DNA of 64,000 nucleotides, from contig JAISGN010000008.1 in the NCBI GenBank assembly GCA_031263015.1, positions 62,001 through 126,000 of the forward strand, in the 5' to 3' direction. This DNA comes from Bacteroidales bacterium (GTDB taxonomy: Bacteria; Bacteroidota; Bacteroidia; Bacteroidales; P3). Below, in pieces: positions 17,092 to 25,643 of the stretch (positions are counted from its first letter, which is position 1; each line of letters opens with the position of its first letter). Position numbers and translations under genes: made by a program. The notes beneath the pieces were generated by a model. The model was not told the origin of the DNA, did no database searches, and was given only the letters and a program-made list of their open reading frames with translations.

Positions 17092-18465
17092 TTATAACGA
17101 AGAATAATGAATACGCTTCTCTCGTTTTATGAAAATAAAGGCAAGTACTGTTGAAATGAAATCAGATATCGGCAGCGACAACCATACTCCCAGCAATCCG
17201 AAATATTGAGGCAAAATAATGATAAGAGGTATCAGAAACAGGAATTGGCGTGTGAGGGAAAGGAAAATAGATTTCTTCGGTTTGTTTGTTGATTGGAAGA
17301 AATTAGTAGTAACCATTCCGAATGCGATTACGGGAAAAGCCAGCATGGAATAGCGAAAACCGGTAACGCATTGGCTGATTAACTCGCTGTCGGTAGTGAA
17401 AAAACCTGCTATAAAGGCAGGAAAAATCTCGCAAACCGCACAAGCCAGCGCCAGAATAAGAGTTGCCCATATTACGGTGAGTTTATAAGCGTGCCACATA
17501 CGGGAATATTGTTTTGCTCCATAGTTATAACTCACTATTGGCTGCATTCCCTGCATCAGACCAAAGCAAACCATCATAAAAACGAAAGAAACACGATTTA
17601 TAATGCCGTAAGCACCGATTGCAAAGTCGCCTCCATGCTTCTGAAAAGCGTGATTGATTATAATAACTACAAGACAGCCCGCAACGTGCATAAGGAAGGG
17701 ACTCATACCTATTGCACACGAATCCTTTACTATTTGCTTTCGCAGATGGAAAACGTCCTTTGAAAAATATACTATCTTATTCCGCTTTACGAAAACCATA
17801 ACAGAAGCCAATGTTGCAGCGATTTGCGAAATGGTAGTAGCGATTGCAGCCCCCTCAATGCCCATTCCCATAACAAAAATGGCTATATAAGTCAGCGGAA
17901 TGTTCAAAAGAACACTGCCCATCGTTAGTCCCATTGAGAGATTAGGAAATCCTGCCGCCCGCAAAAGCCCGTTCAGCCCCATAAAAATATGTGTGAAGAC
18001 ATTGCAGATAAGAATCCATTTCATATAATCATAAGCAAAGCCGACAGTAGCATCGCTCGCTCCGAAGAATCGCAGTATCGGATTGAGGAAAGGCAGAGTC
18101 AGGGCAGTGAAAGCAAGCCCGATAATGGTATTAAGCACAACCACATTGCCCAGCACAAGCCTTGCCGTTTTATAATCCCCTTCGCCGAGTTTGATTGAAA
18201 ACACGGTCGCCGCCCCAACGCCTACCAGCGACCCGAAAGCAGCCGCCAGATTCATAAAAGGAAAACATATCGCCACGCCTGCAATAGCCATCGCACCCAC
18301 TCCCTGCCCTATCATCACCGAATCAACGATGTTGTACATAGAACTTGCAATCATTGCGGCAATAGCAGGCAAAGAAAATTTCTTAAGCAGTTTGCCGACA
18401 TTCTCTCTTCCTAAAAGTAGTGTTTGTTCTTCGTTTTTAACGGGTATTGTTTTGTTTTGCGGCAT
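17092..18465 (-). CDS. MATE family efflux transporter
   Basis: A 457-residue protein with about 12 membrane spans in two related halves, the MATE layout. Family patterns include SLPAIAAMIASSMYNIVDSV near the start, GVGAATVFSIKLGEGD (about residues 80-95) and GLMQGMQPIVSYNYGAKQYS (about 275-294). Such proteins export drugs or metabolites using Na+ or H+ gradients. The substrate cannot be read from sequence. A -7 box at 18550-18558 and repeat array E lie upstream. Confidence 0.92.
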   Translation of the reverse strand: MPQNKTIPVKNEEQTLLLGRENVGKLLKKFSLPAIAAMIASSMYNIVDSVMIGQGVGAMAIAGVAICFPFMNLAAAFGSLVGVGAATVFSIKLGEGDYKTARLVLGNVVVLNTIIGLAFTALTLPFLNPILRFFGASDATVGFAYDYMKWILICNVFTHIFMGLNGLLRAAGFPNLSMGLTMGSVLLNIPLTYIAIFVMGMGIEGAAIATTISQIAATLASVMVFVKRNKIVYFSKDVFHLRKQIVKDSCAIGMSPFLMHVAGCLVVIIINHAFQKHGGDFAIGAYGIINRVSFVFMMVCFGLMQGMQPIVSYNYGAKQYSRMWHAYKLTVIWATLILALACAVCEIFPAFIAGFFTTDSELISQCVTGFRYSMLAFPVIAFGMVTTNFFQSTNKPKKSIFLSLTRQFLFLIPLIIILPQYFGLLGVWLSLPISDFISTVLAFIFIKREKRIHYSSL

Positions 18466-18549
18466 AATTGCTTGTTTTGGGGGTTATAAGGTGCTGTTAC
18501 GGCACATCAAAGGTGCATATCCTACGGATATTATCCGTTTTTTGCGGCT

Positions 18550-18558
18550 GCAAAGTTA
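18550..18558 (-). promoter_or_regulatory. Promoter box of the MATE gene
   Basis: TAACTTTGC on the minus strand matches the -7 consensus. It lies 84 nt before the MATE start, between the gene and array E. Confidence 0.55.
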
Positions 18559-18593
18559 AGAAAAATTTCGCATCTGCCCGTTCGGCAAAAATA

Positions 18594-18677
18594 AAACAGC
18601 CTTTCGTCCGCACCAAACAGCCTTTGCATAAAATAAAACAGCCTTTCATTTTTACCAAAGGCTGTTTTATTTTAGCC
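18594..18677. repeat. 21-nt phased repeat array E
   Basis: Cores start at 18594, 18615 and 18636 (AAACAGCCTTT) and 18657 (AAAGGCTGTTT), exactly 21 nt apart. Spacers are CGTCCGCACC, GCATAAAATA, CATTTTTACC and then TATTTTAGCC. The last two cores form an 11-bp inverted pair. The pattern is three direct copies plus one flipped copy at the end, as in arrays H, L, M and J. Confidence 0.92.
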
Positions 18678-18687
18678 GAAAGGGCAT

Positions 18688-18718
18688 AAAAAAAGGCATT
18701 CGCTTGAATGCCCTTTTT
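18688..18718 (-). terminator. Terminator of the small lipoprotein gene
   Basis: GGCATTC and GAATGCC form the stem around CGCTT-like bases, flanked by A-run and T-run tails on both sides, so it could act in both directions. It lies 20 nt past the stop codon at 18738. Confidence 0.8.
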
Positions 18719-18737
18719 CTTTTAAGTCTTGCAAAAA

Positions 18738-19190
18738 TTATTTTGCGTTTAATACTTTCTGTAATTTAAGAAAAGTAAGATTTACTCTCGTTTTGTATGT
18801 TGCATCCTGAGCACAATCTTTAACAAGAGCCTGTTGCTCGGCAGCTTTCTGCTTTAATTCAACAAGATGTTTTAGTTTAGCAGGACCATTTCTGTCTGCA
18901 CTTGCAGCTTCCAACTGAGCAACGTAAGATTCAAAAGAAGCAACTTTTTGCTCGCAAGGATTAACGGCAGGTTCTGCATTCTTTGTTCCGGAAGACTGTG
19001 TTTTTTCAGTGCTTTTTGCAGAATTTGTAGTAGCAGGTTGAGCAACTGTTTCAGCAGGTTGTTCTTCAGGTTGAGCAACTTCTTCCTGTGCTGCAGGTGA
19101 TGCGGTAGGAGTTTCTGTTGCATCTTTCTTTGCGCAAGATGCCATCAAAGCAACCATTGCAATTCCTAATAATAAATGTTTTACTTTCAT
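18738..19190 (-). CDS. Small lipoprotein of unknown function
   Basis: A 150-residue protein with a lipoprotein signal (lipobox LMASC, Cys at residue 19). Residues about 24-85 form a low-complexity stretch rich in Ala, Glu, Pro, Thr and Gln, likely an unstructured linker. The C-terminal part from about 88 on is helical (CEQKVASFESYVAQLEAA) with Lys/Gln/Leu pattern, and has two Cys that could pair. I know no named family. The best guess is an outer-membrane lipoprotein whose linker spans part of the periplasm. Confidence 0.65.
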   Translation of the reverse strand: MKVKHLLLGIAMVALMASCAKKDATETPTASPAAQEEVAQPEEQPAETVAQPATTNSAKSTEKTQSSGTKNAEPAVNPCEQKVASFESYVAQLEAASADRNGPAKLKHLVELKQKAAEQQALVKDCAQDATYKTRVNLTFLKLQKVLNAK

Positions 19191-19372
19191 TTTTTAACTT
19201 GATTTTAAGGTTAAATAATAATTTTTGAAGGTGCAATATTACAACAAAAAAACAAAATACACCCATTTTTTTGCAAAAAAATATTTTATTGCAGCATTAT
19301 ATATTGCTATTCAGTGCATTAATAAAACTATAATCTCGTTTTAATTTATTGTTCTCTCTTTTTATTTTATCT

Positions 19373-19383
19373 AAACAGCCTCT
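19373..19383. repeat. Solitary repeat core F
   Basis: A single AAACAGCCTCT core followed by TAAAATATGC in the gap between the small lipoprotein gene and glnA. It is the same variant as in arrays D and O. The rest of this 281-nt gap holds the glnA terminator and AT-rich sequence without other features. Confidence 0.5.
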
Positions 19384-19416
19384 TAAAATATGCAAACTTG
19401 CATTGCCGAAAATGAA

Positions 19417-19445
19417 AGAGGGATAAACATTGAGTTTATCCCTCT
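19417..19445 (-). terminator. Terminator of glnA
   Basis: AGAGGGATAAAC and GTTTATCCCTCT are perfect 12-nt inverted arms around ATTGA. On the minus strand the stem is followed by TTCATTTTCGG, a loose T-rich tail. It lies 26 nt after the glnA stop codon. Confidence 0.8.
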
Positions 19446-19471
19446 TCAGTAATATATATTGTCTTTTCTGA

Positions 19472-20977
19472 TTAGCAATGAAAGTATTTATTGACAAATT
19501 CCAGCATCTTATCGGAATTTTTCTCTAACTCCTCACGCAGATTGCCGTCCTGATATGAGCGAAGTTTTGCAATGGTTGCATCTATCAATTCCTTGCTGAA
19601 CACATCATACTTTTCATACTTTTCTCTGTCGGCTTGCAATCTGTCTGCCGAAGCAACGCAACTTGAAGGCAAGCTTTCCAAATGATGAATCTTGACAATA
19701 TTCGCATCTTCCTTGTGAATATTTCCGGCAACGTAAGTTCTATCCGCAATAGCCATAGCATCCTTCGTCTCAAAGCCCTCACGAGCCGCAACAACTAATG
19801 CCGCAAGCAACAAATATATGTTTGCCGTGCAATCGGAGGCTCTAAATTCTATTGATTGCTTGTCTAAAAACTTAGGATGATTGTTATCTTCAAGCGGATT
19901 GGCTATATGCGACATATTTAACTTGGTTCGCCATCCCAAAGGCACTCTTACCAACGTCGAACGGTTCCTATCACCCCAGCAGATTGTCGTTGGGGCTTCC
20001 TGATTGGGCACAAGCCGCAAATAAGAAGTCGGATTGGTGTTGCCAAAAGCCGTTACAGAACCTGCAAGTTGCATAAAACCGGCTATTGCCTTCTTTGCAG
20101 TTTGACTTAATTCGCCATCCTCAACATACATATTGATTCCGTCCTTTATGATTTGCGTATGAATATGCATACCGCTGCCCGCCTTGCCGACAGTTATCTT
20201 CGGAGCAAACGTAACGTTGTATCCGTACTCATTAGCCAAAGTTCTGATTATCCATTTGGCTATAAGAATCTGGTCGGCGGCTTCAAGAACAGGAACAGGA
20301 AGAAATTCTATTTCATTTTGCTCATAATATTTATCTCCGATTGCAAAGTTGCCGACCTCCGAATGCCCATATTTTATTTTACCACCGCATTCTGCTATTT
20401 TCAACATTGCATCCGTGCGAAAGTCTTCAAACTTTGCGAACGGCGTTGCTTCATGGTAGCCTTTCTGATCCTCTGCGTTGAAATTCTCCTCTCTTTCCGA
20501 TATAACGTAATATTCTAATTCGCCCATAGCATAAAATTCCATGCCGCCGGTAACCTTAGAAAAACTATCTATCGCTTTTCTCAATGTGAATTCAGCAGAG
20601 GTCTGGAGAAAATTACCTGATTTGTGGAAATAGGAACAAAGGAAACTTATTGTCAATTGGTCTTTGAACGGATTGATAAAGGCTGTGCTGAAACGCGGAA
20701 GCACATAAATATCACTCTTACCTGCTTCCATAAATCCGAAAAGCGAAGAACCATCAACCCTTTCCCCTAACGTTAAAATCTGATCAAGATATTCCTTGTC
20801 ATTGATAACGAAATTCAACGTTTTAAGCCTTCCGTCTCCGGCTACATAGTGAAAATCTATCATCATTATGCCGTTTTCTTCTATGTATCGCATTATATCT
20901 GCTTTTGTGAAGTCCTTCGGCAATTTTCCTATGGCTCTTACCAACGGATTTGCGTTCAATTCTATTGTGTTTATCAT
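19472..20977 (-). CDS. glnA: Glutamine synthetase (type I family)
   Basis: A 501-residue protein of the glutamine synthetase superfamily, which joins ammonia to glutamate using ATP. The catalytic domain shows GELEYYVI (metal-binding Glu), the substrate segment GKAGSGMHIHTQII, NPTSYLRLVPNQEAP and NRSTLVRVPLGW, and EFRASDCTANIYLLLAALV. The N-terminal beta-grasp part is short. I see no typical adenylylation-site motif at the C-terminus. It is a single-gene unit with its own promoter (21008-21016) and terminator. Confidence 0.9.
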   Translation of the reverse strand: MINTIELNANPLVRAIGKLPKDFTKADIMRYIEENGIMMIDFHYVAGDGRLKTLNFVINDKEYLDQILTLGERVDGSSLFGFMEAGKSDIYVLPRFSTAFINPFKDQLTISFLCSYFHKSGNFLQTSAEFTLRKAIDSFSKVTGGMEFYAMGELEYYVISEREENFNAEDQKGYHEATPFAKFEDFRTDAMLKIAECGGKIKYGHSEVGNFAIGDKYYEQNEIEFLPVPVLEAADQILIAKWIIRTLANEYGYNVTFAPKITVGKAGSGMHIHTQIIKDGINMYVEDGELSQTAKKAIAGFMQLAGSVTAFGNTNPTSYLRLVPNQEAPTTICWGDRNRSTLVRVPLGWRTKLNMSHIANPLEDNNHPKFLDKQSIEFRASDCTANIYLLLAALVVAAREGFETKDAMAIADRTYVAGNIHKEDANIVKIHHLESLPSSCVASADRLQADREKYEKYDVFSKELIDATIAKLRSYQDGNLREELEKNSDKMLEFVNKYFHC

Positions 20978-21007
20978 TTTTCAGTCAAATTTTTTGTTTT
21001 TAGGGCG

Positions 21008-21016
21008 GCAAAGATA
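21008..21016 (-). promoter_or_regulatory. Promoter box of glnA
   Basis: TATCTTTGC on the minus strand, 31 nt before the glnA start, is a perfect -7 box. It directly abuts the T-rich tail of the upstream terminator. Confidence 0.7.
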
Positions 21017-21064
21017 CAAAAAAAATGAACGTATGGTCAAATATCATTAAACCATACATTCATT
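21016..21064 (-). terminator. Terminator of the small secreted protein gene
   Basis: On the minus strand AATGAATGTATGGTT (21064-21050) pairs with ACCATACGTTCATT (21037-21024) with one G-U pair, followed by a run of eight T. It ends 93 nt past the stop codon of the 21157-21525 gene. Confidence 0.85.
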
Positions 21065-21156
21065 ATATGTCTAAATAATTAATCTACATCTAAATAATAT
21101 CAATGAAAAAAGTTTTAGTCCCAACTTTCATTACATTAATACAATGTTTGCCCGTA

Positions 21157-21525
21157 TCAAATCAGCAGTCTGTTCAGTTCAAAAAGGCTTAAAGTGTGAT
21201 ATGTGAAGCCTTTCATCCTGCTGATATAAGTATTTAGAATATGTGTATCAAGTATTTCTTTATTATTAGGGGAAACGGCGGTGGTATTGTTATCGTTGGG
21301 CGAAGTGAAATTAAATCTGAACTCATTATAAGCAAGCACCAATCCGTTGTTTGTGCTTTCCTGTCGGTCAAGATTGCCGCCTGCAACATTCTTTTTATTA
21401 AATAACGAAAAGGAATAGGTCTTCGCCGAACACAACTCCTGACAACTTGTATGTGTATCGCTGTGCGGCACAACTAAAAAGCACGCCAACAAAAATAATA
21501 TCACATATAAAAGTTGCTTTTTCAT
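21157..21525 (-). CDS. Small secreted protein of unknown function
   Basis: A 122-residue protein starting MKKQLLYVILFLLACFLVVP, a signal peptide or N-terminal anchor. The rest is short and Asn/Thr-rich, with two Cys soon after the signal (SCQELCSAK) and no family I know. An upstream ATG at 21540 exists, but the -7 box at 21529-21537 lies between the two, so the start at 21525 is chosen. Only three bases separate box and ATG, so the mRNA may have no leader. A strong terminator follows, which supports a real gene. Confidence 0.6.
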   Translation of the reverse strand: MKKQLLYVILFLLACFLVVPHSDTHTSCQELCSAKTYSFSLFNKKNVAGGNLDRQESTNNGLVLAYNEFRFNFTSPNDNNTTAVSPNNKEILDTHILNTYISRMKGFTYHTLSLFELNRLLI

Positions 21526-21528
21526 TCT

Positions 21529-21537
21529 GCAAAGATA
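21529..21537 (-). promoter_or_regulatory. Promoter box touching the start codon
   Basis: TATCTTTGC on the minus strand ends three bases before the ATG at 21525. Bacteroidota transcripts usually start a few bases past this box, so transcription would begin at or next to the start codon. Confidence 0.65.
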
Positions 21538-21600
21538 CAAATCTTTTCTTTACCGACAAACATCTTTGCAATATTTCTCTTAAAACCTGCTTGGTAGCAG

Positions 21601-21707
21601 CGCCCCGACTTTATATTTTTACCAAACGCTGTTTCATTTTTTTAAAACCGCGTTTCATTTTTCTAAAACAGCCTTTTGTAAAAATGAAACAGCCTTTCAT
21701 TTTGGGC
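21601..21707. repeat. 21-nt phased repeat array G with end module
   Basis: Cores start at 21624 (AAACGCTGTTT), 21645 (AAACCGCGTTT), 21666 and 21687 (AAACAGCCTTT), all 21 nt apart. Spacers are CATTTTTTTA, CATTTTTCTA and TGTAAAAATG, then CATTTTGGGC. A degenerate unit (AAACGAAGTAA) follows in register at 21708. To the left, CGACTTTATATTTTTACC (21607-21623 region) is the end module also seen beside arrays L and M. The array sits in a divergent promoter region. Confidence 0.9.
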
Positions 21708-21784
21708 AAACGAAGTAAAGCCGTAGCGAAACGCACGAACATCGGAGCAAAATGTGTGTTTGCAGTTATTTAACAGAAAAATTG

Positions 21785-21793
21785 TAACTTTGC
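21785..21793 (+). promoter_or_regulatory. Promoter box of the 21850-25396 genes
   Basis: TAACTTTGC matches the -7 consensus. A TTTG lies 22 nt further upstream (21759-21762). The leader is about 50 nt. Confidence 0.65.
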
Positions 21794-21849
21794 AGCCTCT
21801 TAACTAAAAATAAAAGTTGTTACTGAAACTATTAAACATAATTTAAATT

Positions 21850-22377
21850 ATGCCAAATCAATATACCAGAAAAGAATTCATAGAACGAAAGAACGAAAGA
21901 ACAAAGATATATGGAATAATAATTGCGTTTGTGGATTCAAGCGATGATTATTGGATATCGTTTAAGAAGCTTCGCAAAGTTTTAAGGTGCGTTGATGACG
22001 TTAGAGTGTTCTTTGCTCCGTATGTTACGAAGGATGGCAAATTTAATCCCGACAAACTGGAAGAATTTACCAAGCTTGTTGATGAGAAATACGCTATCTA
22101 TGCCGAGCAACAAAGGATAATAAATGAGCAGACTGCTATTGCTCATGCCGAAAGGAAGAAGGCAAAAGCACAAGCAGCCAAACAGACGAAGGTTGCTGCG
22201 GTTAAAGTTAGCAGACCTGCAATACGAAAACCTATATCTGCTCCTTTGCCCGATGAACCCAAACAAGCCGAAACTCCAACCGAAGGCGGCGGTCGCAAAA
22301 GAATACGGCGTGTCCGTCTTTCCGAAGCACAGATAAAGGAATTGGAGAAATTGAGAAAAGAAAAGAGCAATAAATAG
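21850..22377 (+). CDS. Basic protein of unknown function
   Basis: A 175-residue protein without signal or membrane segment. The first 75 residues look folded (GIIIAFVDSSDDYWISFKKL, RVFFAPYVTKDGKFNPDKLE). The remainder is a long Lys/Ala/Arg/Pro-rich tail with GGGRKRIRRVRLSEAQIKEL near the end, which suggests nucleic-acid or ribosome contact. I recognise no family. It is the first gene of a likely operon with the BatA-like and DUF3078 genes (21 and 19 nt gaps). Confidence 0.6.
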   Translation: MPNQYTRKEFIERKNERTKIYGIIIAFVDSSDDYWISFKKLRKVLRCVDDVRVFFAPYVTKDGKFNPDKLEEFTKLVDEKYAIYAEQQRIINEQTAIAHAERKKAKAQAAKQTKVAAVKVSRPAIRKPISAPLPDEPKQAETPTEGGGRKRIRRVRLSEAQIKELEKLRKEKSNK

Positions 22378-22398
22378 TATGTAACTAATAACAGAGAC

Positions 22399-24450
22399 AT
22401 GAAGTTCTTATATCCGTATTTTCTTTGGGGACTTTTGGCTGTTATTATTCCCGTTCTGATTCATCTTTTCAATCTCCGCCGCTTCAAAAAGATATATTTT
22501 ACCAACGTATCCGCATTACAGCAGGCTCAAATAAGCACAAGAAAACAGAATAAGTTGAAAAATCTGTTGCTTTTGCTGGTTCGCTGCTTGGCAATCATAT
22601 TTCTCGCCCTTCTTTTCGCACAACCATACATTGATAACGGCAATCAAATCCTCAAAGAGGGCAAAACATCGGTTCTAATCTTCGTTGATAACTCTTTTTC
22701 TATGGGAAACGCCGGGCAAAACGGCAGATTGCTCGACGAAGCAAAGGCAACAGCCCGTCAGATTGCTGATAAATTCGGTCAGGACGATGAATTTATGCTT
22801 TTAACTATGGATATGGAAGGCAGACATAAGCATTTCGTAAATAAAGAGCAGTTCATATCTTCTCTGAATGAGGTTCAGATAACACCAAAGAGCGGAAAAA
22901 TAAGCCGAATGCTTACGGAATGCCAAGATTTGCTTGCTATAAAAAACTATGATAAGCGCTTGTTTGTGCTTTCCGACTTTCAGAAAAGCGAAAGCGACAT
23001 TTCAAATATTCAAAACGACTCATTGCCGACATATCTCGTGCCAATAGAAGCCAATAACCTTAATAACGTTTATATAGACAGCGTTTGGTTTTCATCGGAC
23101 TTCATTCGCAGGGGACAAAACATAGAGATAACGGCACGAATCACCAATTGGGCAGACAAAGAGGCTGAAAAGATACCTGTCAAACTTCATATCAACGGCA
23201 AACAAGTTGCTATAACATCCACGGACTTTGATGCCAAACAAAGCAAAAACGTTACGATGAGTTTCGTTCTTAATGACGAGCGATTTATTAGAGGTAAGGT
23301 TTCAATATTAGATAATCCCGTAACGTTTGATGACGATTTCTTTTTTTCCTTCACTGTTGAGGACAAAATAAAAGTTGCTATCATTAACGGGAAAGGAGAG
23401 AATAAATCGCTGGAACGCCTTTTCAATTCATCCGCTTCTGAAGTTAGTCTGACGCAATATGCGGAAAACAATATTGATTACAACTCTCTGCCCGCTTATT
23501 CGGTCATTATTCTCAATAAACTGCAGCAATTCACCAGCGGATTGACAACAGAGATTGATAAATTCTGCAATAACGGCGGCACAATAGTCATTATTCCCGA
23601 CAAAGAGATGAATCTTGCTTCCTATCGCAAGGCTATGGCGGATTTAAGCATTGCTGCCTATGACCAAGCTGTGAATAAAGAAAACAAGGCTTCGGTTGTC
23701 AATGACGAATGCACATTATATAAAGGTGTCTTTGAGGGACAGAACAGGCAGGAGAAGGAAAATATGGAGATGCCCAAGGTTGCAAATTATTTTACCTTTC
23801 AACGCAACAACGTATCAAAGGAAAGTATTATCAAAATGCAGACCGGCGACGATTTTCTTTGCATGAGCCGCAAGCAAAGAGGCAAAGCATACATCTTTTC
23901 TTCTGCTTTGGACGAGCAAACAACGGATTTCGTATCTCAATCGCTCTTCGTACCGACTCTTTGGAACATGATATTGTTCAGTAACGCCGTTATATCGCCA
24001 TATTATGTGCTTGGCGAAAATTCATTCATTGATTTAACCCCTTTCAATCGGCTAAATACCGAAATAATACGAGTGGAAAGTCAGGACAAACGCCAATCCG
24101 TCATTGCTCAAATAGTAAAAAACGATAACCATATCGGCATAAAACTCAACAATCAGATAAAAACAGCCGGCATTTACGACATATCGGCGGATTCAACCTT
24201 TGCAACAATCGCCTTAAACTACAACAGAGACGAATCAAAGCTGGAATTCTTTTCCGCAAATCAAATAAAAAATCTTTTAAATCAGCGAAAAATTAATTTA
24301 AACGTCCTTTCATCATCAGCATCCCTTGATTCATTTTTCAAACAGGGCGAAACAGATTTTTCTTTCACCGCTCTGCTGATTTGTTTGATAATAATATGCC
24401 TGGCAATTGAGGCTTACATTTTACTAAAAAAGAAAAAAATCAAATCATAA
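22399..24450 (+). CDS. BatA-like membrane protein with VWA-type region
   Basis: A 683-residue protein. It begins with the BatA/aerotolerance N-terminal pattern (FLWGLLAVIIPVLIHLFNLR, then FTNVSALQQAQ) and a second membrane helix (LLLLLVRCLAIIFLALLFAQ). A von Willebrand A-type domain follows with the metal-site motif DNSFSMG (about residues 98-104). A C-terminal helix (FTALLICLIIICLAIEAYIL) and a basic tail close it. Related proteins are common in Bacteroidota, often in bat operons, but the exact role is unknown. The large middle part is periplasmic. Confidence 0.75.
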   Translation: MKFLYPYFLWGLLAVIIPVLIHLFNLRRFKKIYFTNVSALQQAQISTRKQNKLKNLLLLLVRCLAIIFLALLFAQPYIDNGNQILKEGKTSVLIFVDNSFSMGNAGQNGRLLDEAKATARQIADKFGQDDEFMLLTMDMEGRHKHFVNKEQFISSLNEVQITPKSGKISRMLTECQDLLAIKNYDKRLFVLSDFQKSESDISNIQNDSLPTYLVPIEANNLNNVYIDSVWFSSDFIRRGQNIEITARITNWADKEAEKIPVKLHINGKQVAITSTDFDAKQSKNVTMSFVLNDERFIRGKVSILDNPVTFDDDFFFSFTVEDKIKVAIINGKGENKSLERLFNSSASEVSLTQYAENNIDYNSLPAYSVIILNKLQQFTSGLTTEIDKFCNNGGTIVIIPDKEMNLASYRKAMADLSIAAYDQAVNKENKASVVNDECTLYKGVFEGQNRQEKENMEMPKVANYFTFQRNNVSKESIIKMQTGDDFLCMSRKQRGKAYIFSSALDEQTTDFVSQSLFVPTLWNMILFSNAVISPYYVLGENSFIDLTPFNRLNTEIIRVESQDKRQSVIAQIVKNDNHIGIKLNNQIKTAGIYDISADSTFATIALNYNRDESKLEFFSANQIKNLLNQRKINLNVLSSSASLDSFFKQGETDFSFTALLICLIIICLAIEAYILLKKKKIKS

Positions 24451-24469
24451 CAACAATAAACGATTTATT

Positions 24470-25396
24470 ATGAAAAAAACATTCGGATTTATAGCCCTTT
24501 TATGCCTGATAACAAGCATTTCTATGGCTCAAGCCAACGAACACAAACCTATAAAGATACTTCAAGACACCACAAACGCAAAAAAAGACACCGCAAAGGT
24601 CGTAAAAGATACATTATGGAAGAAACAAAATTCTGTTATCTTCACTACCGAGCAGTCTTACTTCAATAACTGGTCTGCAGGCGGCTTTAGCACTTTCGCT
24701 TTCTCAGGTTACTACAAATCTTTCTTCAATTACAAGAAAGGAAAGATTAACTGGAACAACAATATTGACCTCGGATACGGACAAATGCTGCAAGACATAA
24801 CCGGAAACGGCTTTAAGGATACGGCAAACCACTTTCAAAAAAGCGAAGACAAGATAGAACTCAACTCAGTCTTCGGTTACAAAGCATTTGCTGCGTGGAA
24901 CTATAGTTTTTTGCTCAATTTGAAGAGCCAGTTTGACAATGGATACAAAGACAACAGCCTTATATCATCCACATTCTCGCCAACAGTTCTCACATCCTCA
25001 GTAGGATTGGAATATAAGAAGCCTTCATACTCGGTTTTGTTCTCCTTCCTGACGGGAAAGACTACTTACGTGGGTGATGACCGCCTTTTGCAATCGGGAA
25101 TCTTGGGTTTCACGCAACCCGATAAGCATTGGTACTTCTCTCTCGGCTCTTTCGTAAAATTTTTCTTCCAAAAAGACATATTCACCAACATAAACCTGAT
25201 GGCAAAGGTGGAATTCTTTTACGATTACAGCAAACCGTTAAAAGATATTGACGTAAATACGGAGATATTCCTTAATATGAAAATCAACAAATACCTTACG
25301 GCGTTCATAAGCGTGCAAGCCATTATTGACTATGACTTTAATACGTCTCTGCAATTTAAAGAGCGTTTCGGCTTATCAATTCCTATCAACTTCTAA
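24470..25396 (+). CDS. DUF3078 outer-membrane barrel protein
   Basis: A 308-residue protein with signal peptide (ending SISMAQA). It contains the DUF3078 pattern NNWSAGGFSTFAFSGYYKS, followed by alternating strands (INWNNNIDLGYGQ, YKDNSLISSTFSPTVLTSS) and a C-terminal strand ending in FGLSIPINF. The family is predicted to form outer-membrane barrels in Bacteroidota; the substrate is unknown. It follows the BatA-like gene by 19 nt and ends before array H. Confidence 0.8.
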   Translation: MKKTFGFIALLCLITSISMAQANEHKPIKILQDTTNAKKDTAKVVKDTLWKKQNSVIFTTEQSYFNNWSAGGFSTFAFSGYYKSFFNYKKGKINWNNNIDLGYGQMLQDITGNGFKDTANHFQKSEDKIELNSVFGYKAFAAWNYSFLLNLKSQFDNGYKDNSLISSTFSPTVLTSSVGLEYKKPSYSVLFSFLTGKTTYVGDDRLLQSGILGFTQPDKHWYFSLGSFVKFFFQKDIFTNINLMAKVEFFYDYSKPLKDIDVNTEIFLNMKINKYLTAFISVQAIIDYDFNTSLQFKERFGLSIPINF

Positions 25397-25435
25397 TTGC
25401 GTTTGGCGGCGGCAATATCTGCTTCGGCTGCAATA

Positions 25436-25509
25436 AAACAGCCTTTGAGAAAAATAAAACAGCGTTTTGTGCGACCAAAACAGCCTTTTGTAAAAATGAA
25501 AGGCTGTTT
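25436..25509. repeat. 21-nt phased repeat array H between converging genes
   Basis: Cores start at 25436 (AAACAGCCTTT), 25457 (AAACAGCGTTT), 25478 (AAACAGCCTTT) and 25499 (AAAGGCTGTTT), 21 nt apart. Spacers are GAGAAAAATA, TGTGCGACCA and TGTAAAAATG. The last two cores form a hairpin followed by TATTTTCATA on the plus strand, so it may end transcription of the DUF3078 operon. Here both flanking genes point into the array, so it holds no promoter. Confidence 0.92.
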
Positions 25510-25643
25510 TATTTTCATATTATTTGATATGCTGATAATGAAATGATTGAAGATAAATCCGAATCATAGCAAAAGCCAAAATAAACAAGGGAAAAATCCC
25601 GTCAAAGCCCCTTTTGTCCTAACAAAACAAATCAAGAGTGTGT

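Noticed and set aside
20978-21156. Another repeat array before glnA
   Set aside because: The inverted repeat there has a different sequence and a T run, and is an ordinary terminator; no 21-nt period is present.
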